Assembly (NCBI GenBank): GCA_964304625.1
Contig: OZ199839.1
Location: 3,162,001 to 3,226,000 of the forward strand
Length of the DNA stretch: 64,000 nt
Source: Kudoa neothunni
Taxonomy: Eukaryota > Cnidaria
Direction: 5' to 3'
Position 1 is the first letter of the stretch. Every line of letters starts with the position of its first letter. The position numbers were made by a program, and so were the translations under genes. This document shows positions 60,613 to 64,000 of this stretch, one piece after another. The notes under the pieces are model-generated. The model was not told the origin of the DNA. It searched no databases and saw only the letters and a program-made list of their open reading frames with translations.

Positions 60613-62618
60613 ATGCATGTTAACAACGAATACTTTTCGACATTATTCTTTCTCGTAATCCGTTAACTTATTATATTTATATATTTCATTATTTTAATTT
60701 TTTTCTATATTTATACAAGTAGATATCTAAATTAATAATTAACTTAGTGAAGGATGAAATAATTACTGGGATTCGCTATCATGATAATAAGATATACATA
60801 CGTAACAAATACCAAGATAGAAAAAATGTCAGATGCAAAATTAACATTCAAACTACCCAGAAGATTGAGTAAACAATAATCAATCAATATTTTATGATTT
60901 ATATTGATTTATTTAGGGACAATCCGTCATGTGATAATGTAACGATTCCTATTGGTAATTACAAACTTTATACATTAGGAATATCAGCCAATGAAAATGA
61001 ACAAACGTACCATATTGTTCCATGTAGTTATATAGAATCATAGTCACAAATTTAATCTCATATAGTTCCGTTTCCTTTTATTTATGGTTACGAATTGGAA
61101 AATTCAAATTTAAAACGTTATCATCAGAATTCCCCCATATATAGATTCGATTGTTATTCTATCAGAGGATATTATGAAAAAACGCAACTTGAACTAGTGC
61201 GAAAAACAACTAATATACCTTTGAATAATAAAAAAGATTGCGACCACATCAGCGACTATGTTAGTCTATCATTTGCAACACATGGCAAGGTGGATTGTAT
61301 TCTTTTGAAATTAGAAAAAGATCAGGAAAACACATTGGTTATTTTATGTATTTACTTAGGAATGTGTTGTAGTAATGCAGTTGTTGTTAGACCCAACGGA
61401 AAAAGATTTTATATTAAAATCTTTAGACGGTTATGTTTACTATGAGAATGTATACATTAAACGGAACACAAACTCTGTAACCCATAAATGGTACACCAAA
61501 AGAGAAGATGGTGTAATCACAGAGGTTGATCCATCGAAATTAAAGACAATCACCATGAGGAACGTGAATTATATCGCCCTTAAACCCGAACTGAATACCG
61601 ATTATCAAGTGACCGTATCAAACAATGGAATGGTTCAGTTTATACTCCACTTTTACCCCGAGAAAGAATTTGTAAGTTGTTAATACCTTTATGTGATGAA
61701 TATTTTAGATTTTATCATTAAAAATTTTAGATTAAACTTAATTCTGATTAACAATACTGCTACGTATGTAATTAATAAATTTTGTCCTTCATGTAAAATT
61801 AATTGTAAGTAAATATCTAATAATTTTATTATTAATTAAAAAATTTTAATTATTTTTTACACCCATATCAAAATCATAAACAATTACAACAATTAGGATG
61901 GCATTACGGTCACCACAATTGAACAAGATAAGTTCACATCTCAAATCAATATCATCTGCAATAGCTCAAATCAGTGCTCGACCAAATATATTAAATACTT
62001 AAAGTTTAAAAATGGACGCTTTCAAGAAAATATTGAGCTAAACAAAAACTTTCATTGCAAAAACGGCGCTCATCTCACCATAACGAAAAACGTCTGTCCT
62101 ATCACCTACTTCGTCCATCCAAATGAGATAATACGACTTTGTTTGGTAGAGAATGAAGCGACAGTTTCGTGCCAAATATACAAATCTAGTAATTGCTATA
62201 CTCAATTGTTTGATTTATGACTGACATTATTTATCGATTTTAAGAACATCAAATGAAATTCTTCCGATCGGTTTATTTTGGAAAAAATAAACGAGAATTT
62301 GAAATCACGTCAGACTCCGATGATAAAACCACTTGCATCTGCACTGCTATTAATGGTCGTGAAAGAAGCCAATTATGGGATCCTTTCCAATGCAAACCGT
62401 TGCAAAAAGATTTCGATTTAGGCTGTGATGAAATAAAAACACACACCGAAATAAAAGATGGAGAGATGATTGTCAACATAGAAAACAAGGCTGAGTTTAA
62501 TGGAAAGATACAACAGATCATGCCTTCAAGTTATCAAAGTAAATTCCTTTACATTTTCACTGGCATTACGCATTACAGTCGCACCAGTGTAAGGTGTGAG
62601 AGCAAGTACAGTAGGTAG
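60613..62618 (+). CDS. Gene B': N-terminal receptor exons, second copy
   Basis: Exons 60613-60661, 60748-60868, 60917-61023, 61066-61347, 61391-61671, 61897-62188 and 62245-62618 read in one open frame of 502 codons. Exon 6 is intact here (A5 run at 62059-62063), with KNGAHLTITKNVCPITYFVH after the Cys. It has the same signal-peptide-like start (MHVNNEYFSTLFFLVI). Exon 4 differs strongly from the first copy at residues after FDCYS and around KKDC, while its central NIPLNNKK is unchanged. As in the first copy, a phase-1 donor (A|GTAGGT near 62610) may lead to receptor exons beyond the window. Confidence 0.78.
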
Positions 62619-64000
62619 CCAATTTTTCTCAATTCTTTGAAAACAATACATACCTTCAAAATAATAAATGAGCTGTATTTTTGTTTTTATTTTAAAATAG
62701 TATCTTATTACTATAATGTCATTGGAATTAAAATAAGGTTAAAAATAGCCAAAATCAAAATCACATGATTAACCAGTTTTTCGTAGTTTGTTTGGGCGGG
62801 TATTGTCTAACCTTTCGAGCACCTCAAAATCGACTATACATTCGTTGTTTTTTCAATGTGTGACTAAATTTGGTCTAAAATTAGGGCATAATGATTAATA
62901 CAACAAAATATCCGTCCTTTATGAGGAGACGAAAATTAATTCTATACTGCAATTTAAAAGTCTATAAATTAACATACGCAATGCAATTTTAAAATACAAT
63001 AATGAGTTATATTAGAACCTCCAATATACGTAGGTTAGAACTGTCAACAAATTCAATTATTAGACATCTGGTTTCTGGATCACCACATTAATGATAGGAT
63101 TCGATTAAATGAAAGAGACCTAACAAAACAAGGATTGCAAACATGTCTCTCGCAAGCCGCATGAGGTCCTTTAACCCTCCCGGGATGGCGCGCGAAAAAA
63201 TCACATGCGTTCCGGTGTGGGATGGGGTTCCGCGATACCTCATAAGTTCTCTATTATAATAAATTTATTGCGCAATGTAATGAAAATCACAACAAATAAA
63301 AGTTTGTGAATATCTTATTGAATCACTTGAAATTTAATTAAACGTAAATTTTTCCGGAAAAATCTAAAAAATCCGTTAAACATTAAGATAGAAAATATGA
63401 CGAAAAATTTTTTAAACTATTTATAGATGAGTTTATACAAGCACCAGGCATTAGCCCTTCTGAGTCCACATGCCCCGAATGTTTCGGCAATCCCAAAAAT
63501 GTATCAAACGTCTTTTGTGTACTGTTGTCGTTCTCATTGTTTAAATCTGAATAATATATTTTCATTGATTTCTTCAATTAAGAAGAATCTACTAAAGGAC
63601 CTGCCTTAGTAGTAACAAAATTGAATGGTTTAGTTCGGTCCCTGACTTTATCACAAAAATCTCACCTAAACCCAGATTTCAATGTTCATGCATCATTCGA
63701 TTTAGACTTTTCACCGCAATCATACTTAGATCCCGAATCACATAAAGATTCCAACGTATCATTTCACCATGACGCATCCTACACTGAGTCTTTAAACTCC
63801 ATCTCACTACCCACCACTTCACTCTCGTTAATATCAATCGTTAAGTTATCCGATTCATCCTTACGACGCATAACTCAATAAAATATTACTTAAATTATCG
63901 TAATATAAATTCTTCTTGTGTTACTATTGAGTAAAACCATTTGATATTAACACTGATCCTCTTAAGTCTCATGATCACTCAGTGAAATTTAAAAACAACA
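62619..64000. other. 3' flank or intron of B', cut by window end
   Basis: Identical by inspection to 28370-29751, including the GC-rich hairpin island near 63155-63245. No further exon is recognised. Confidence 0.5.

Larger units (their letters stand above)
60493..64000 (+). repeat. Tandem duplication, second copy, part 2
   Basis: Counterpart of 26243-29751, continuing to the end of the window. Outside the three variable patches, only a few substitutions and one single-base length difference were noticed in 3.5 kb. Confidence 0.97.

Overview
The window is AT-rich metazoan nuclear DNA. The evidence for an animal is an adhesion-type GPCR with a GPS motif, a SLC25A19-like mitochondrial carrier, and a broad set of eukaryotic DNA transposons (mariner, IS630/Tc1-like, Tigger/pogo, hAT, piggyBac, Merlin, Helitron-like, one tRNA-derived SINE). 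Host introns are extremely short: nearly all that I could place are 39-60 nt with GT...TTTAG borders. The larger ones hold transposon insertions or are single 64-225 nt introns. This intron style fits some mites, some nematodes or a reduced parasite. I cannot name the species.

Layout. 1-10.2 kb: mostly featureless AT-rich DNA with a hAT MITE, a decayed IS630/Tc1-like transposase and scattered transposon ends. 10.2-11.5 kb: an eight-exon SLC25A19-like gene with one apparent frameshift. 11.8-18.1 kb: transposon cluster (hAT plus an inverted partial copy, mariner, Tigger). 18.4-47.9 kb: the main locus. Gene A (18917-21552) encodes a secreted protein of about 763 aa. Gene B (26363-28369) and the exon series C (31550-47912) fit together in phase as one gene of about 2,080 aa: signal peptide, many exon-sized beta-sandwich-like domains, a GAIN/GPS region and seven membrane helices. 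A and B/C share a repeated domain of about 90 residues with a C-x(3-5)-C signature, usually one domain per exon between phase-1 introns. 47.9-52.4 kb: intergenic DNA with a Tc1-like remnant and a small MITE. From 52.48 kb to the end, a second near-identical copy of the locus begins (A' at 52956-55591, B' from 60613), offset by about 34.04-34.25 kb. The receptor part of that copy lies beyond the window.

The most striking point is the contrast between the copies. Gene A and A' encode identical proteins, and most of B and B' is nearly identical including introns. Yet three short patches in exons 4 and 5 of B differ densely, with 27 replacement against 2 silent codon differences by my hand count. 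A tandemly duplicated receptor with a soluble paralogue beside it and sharply localised variation recalls recognition systems (self/non-self, mating, immunity). That function is inference. An assembly of two haplotypes in tandem is the main alternative explanation for the duplication.

Between A and B, the two copies carry unrelated DNA that begins at Helitron-like elements. The second copy also carries a hAT insertion whose empty site is visible in the first.
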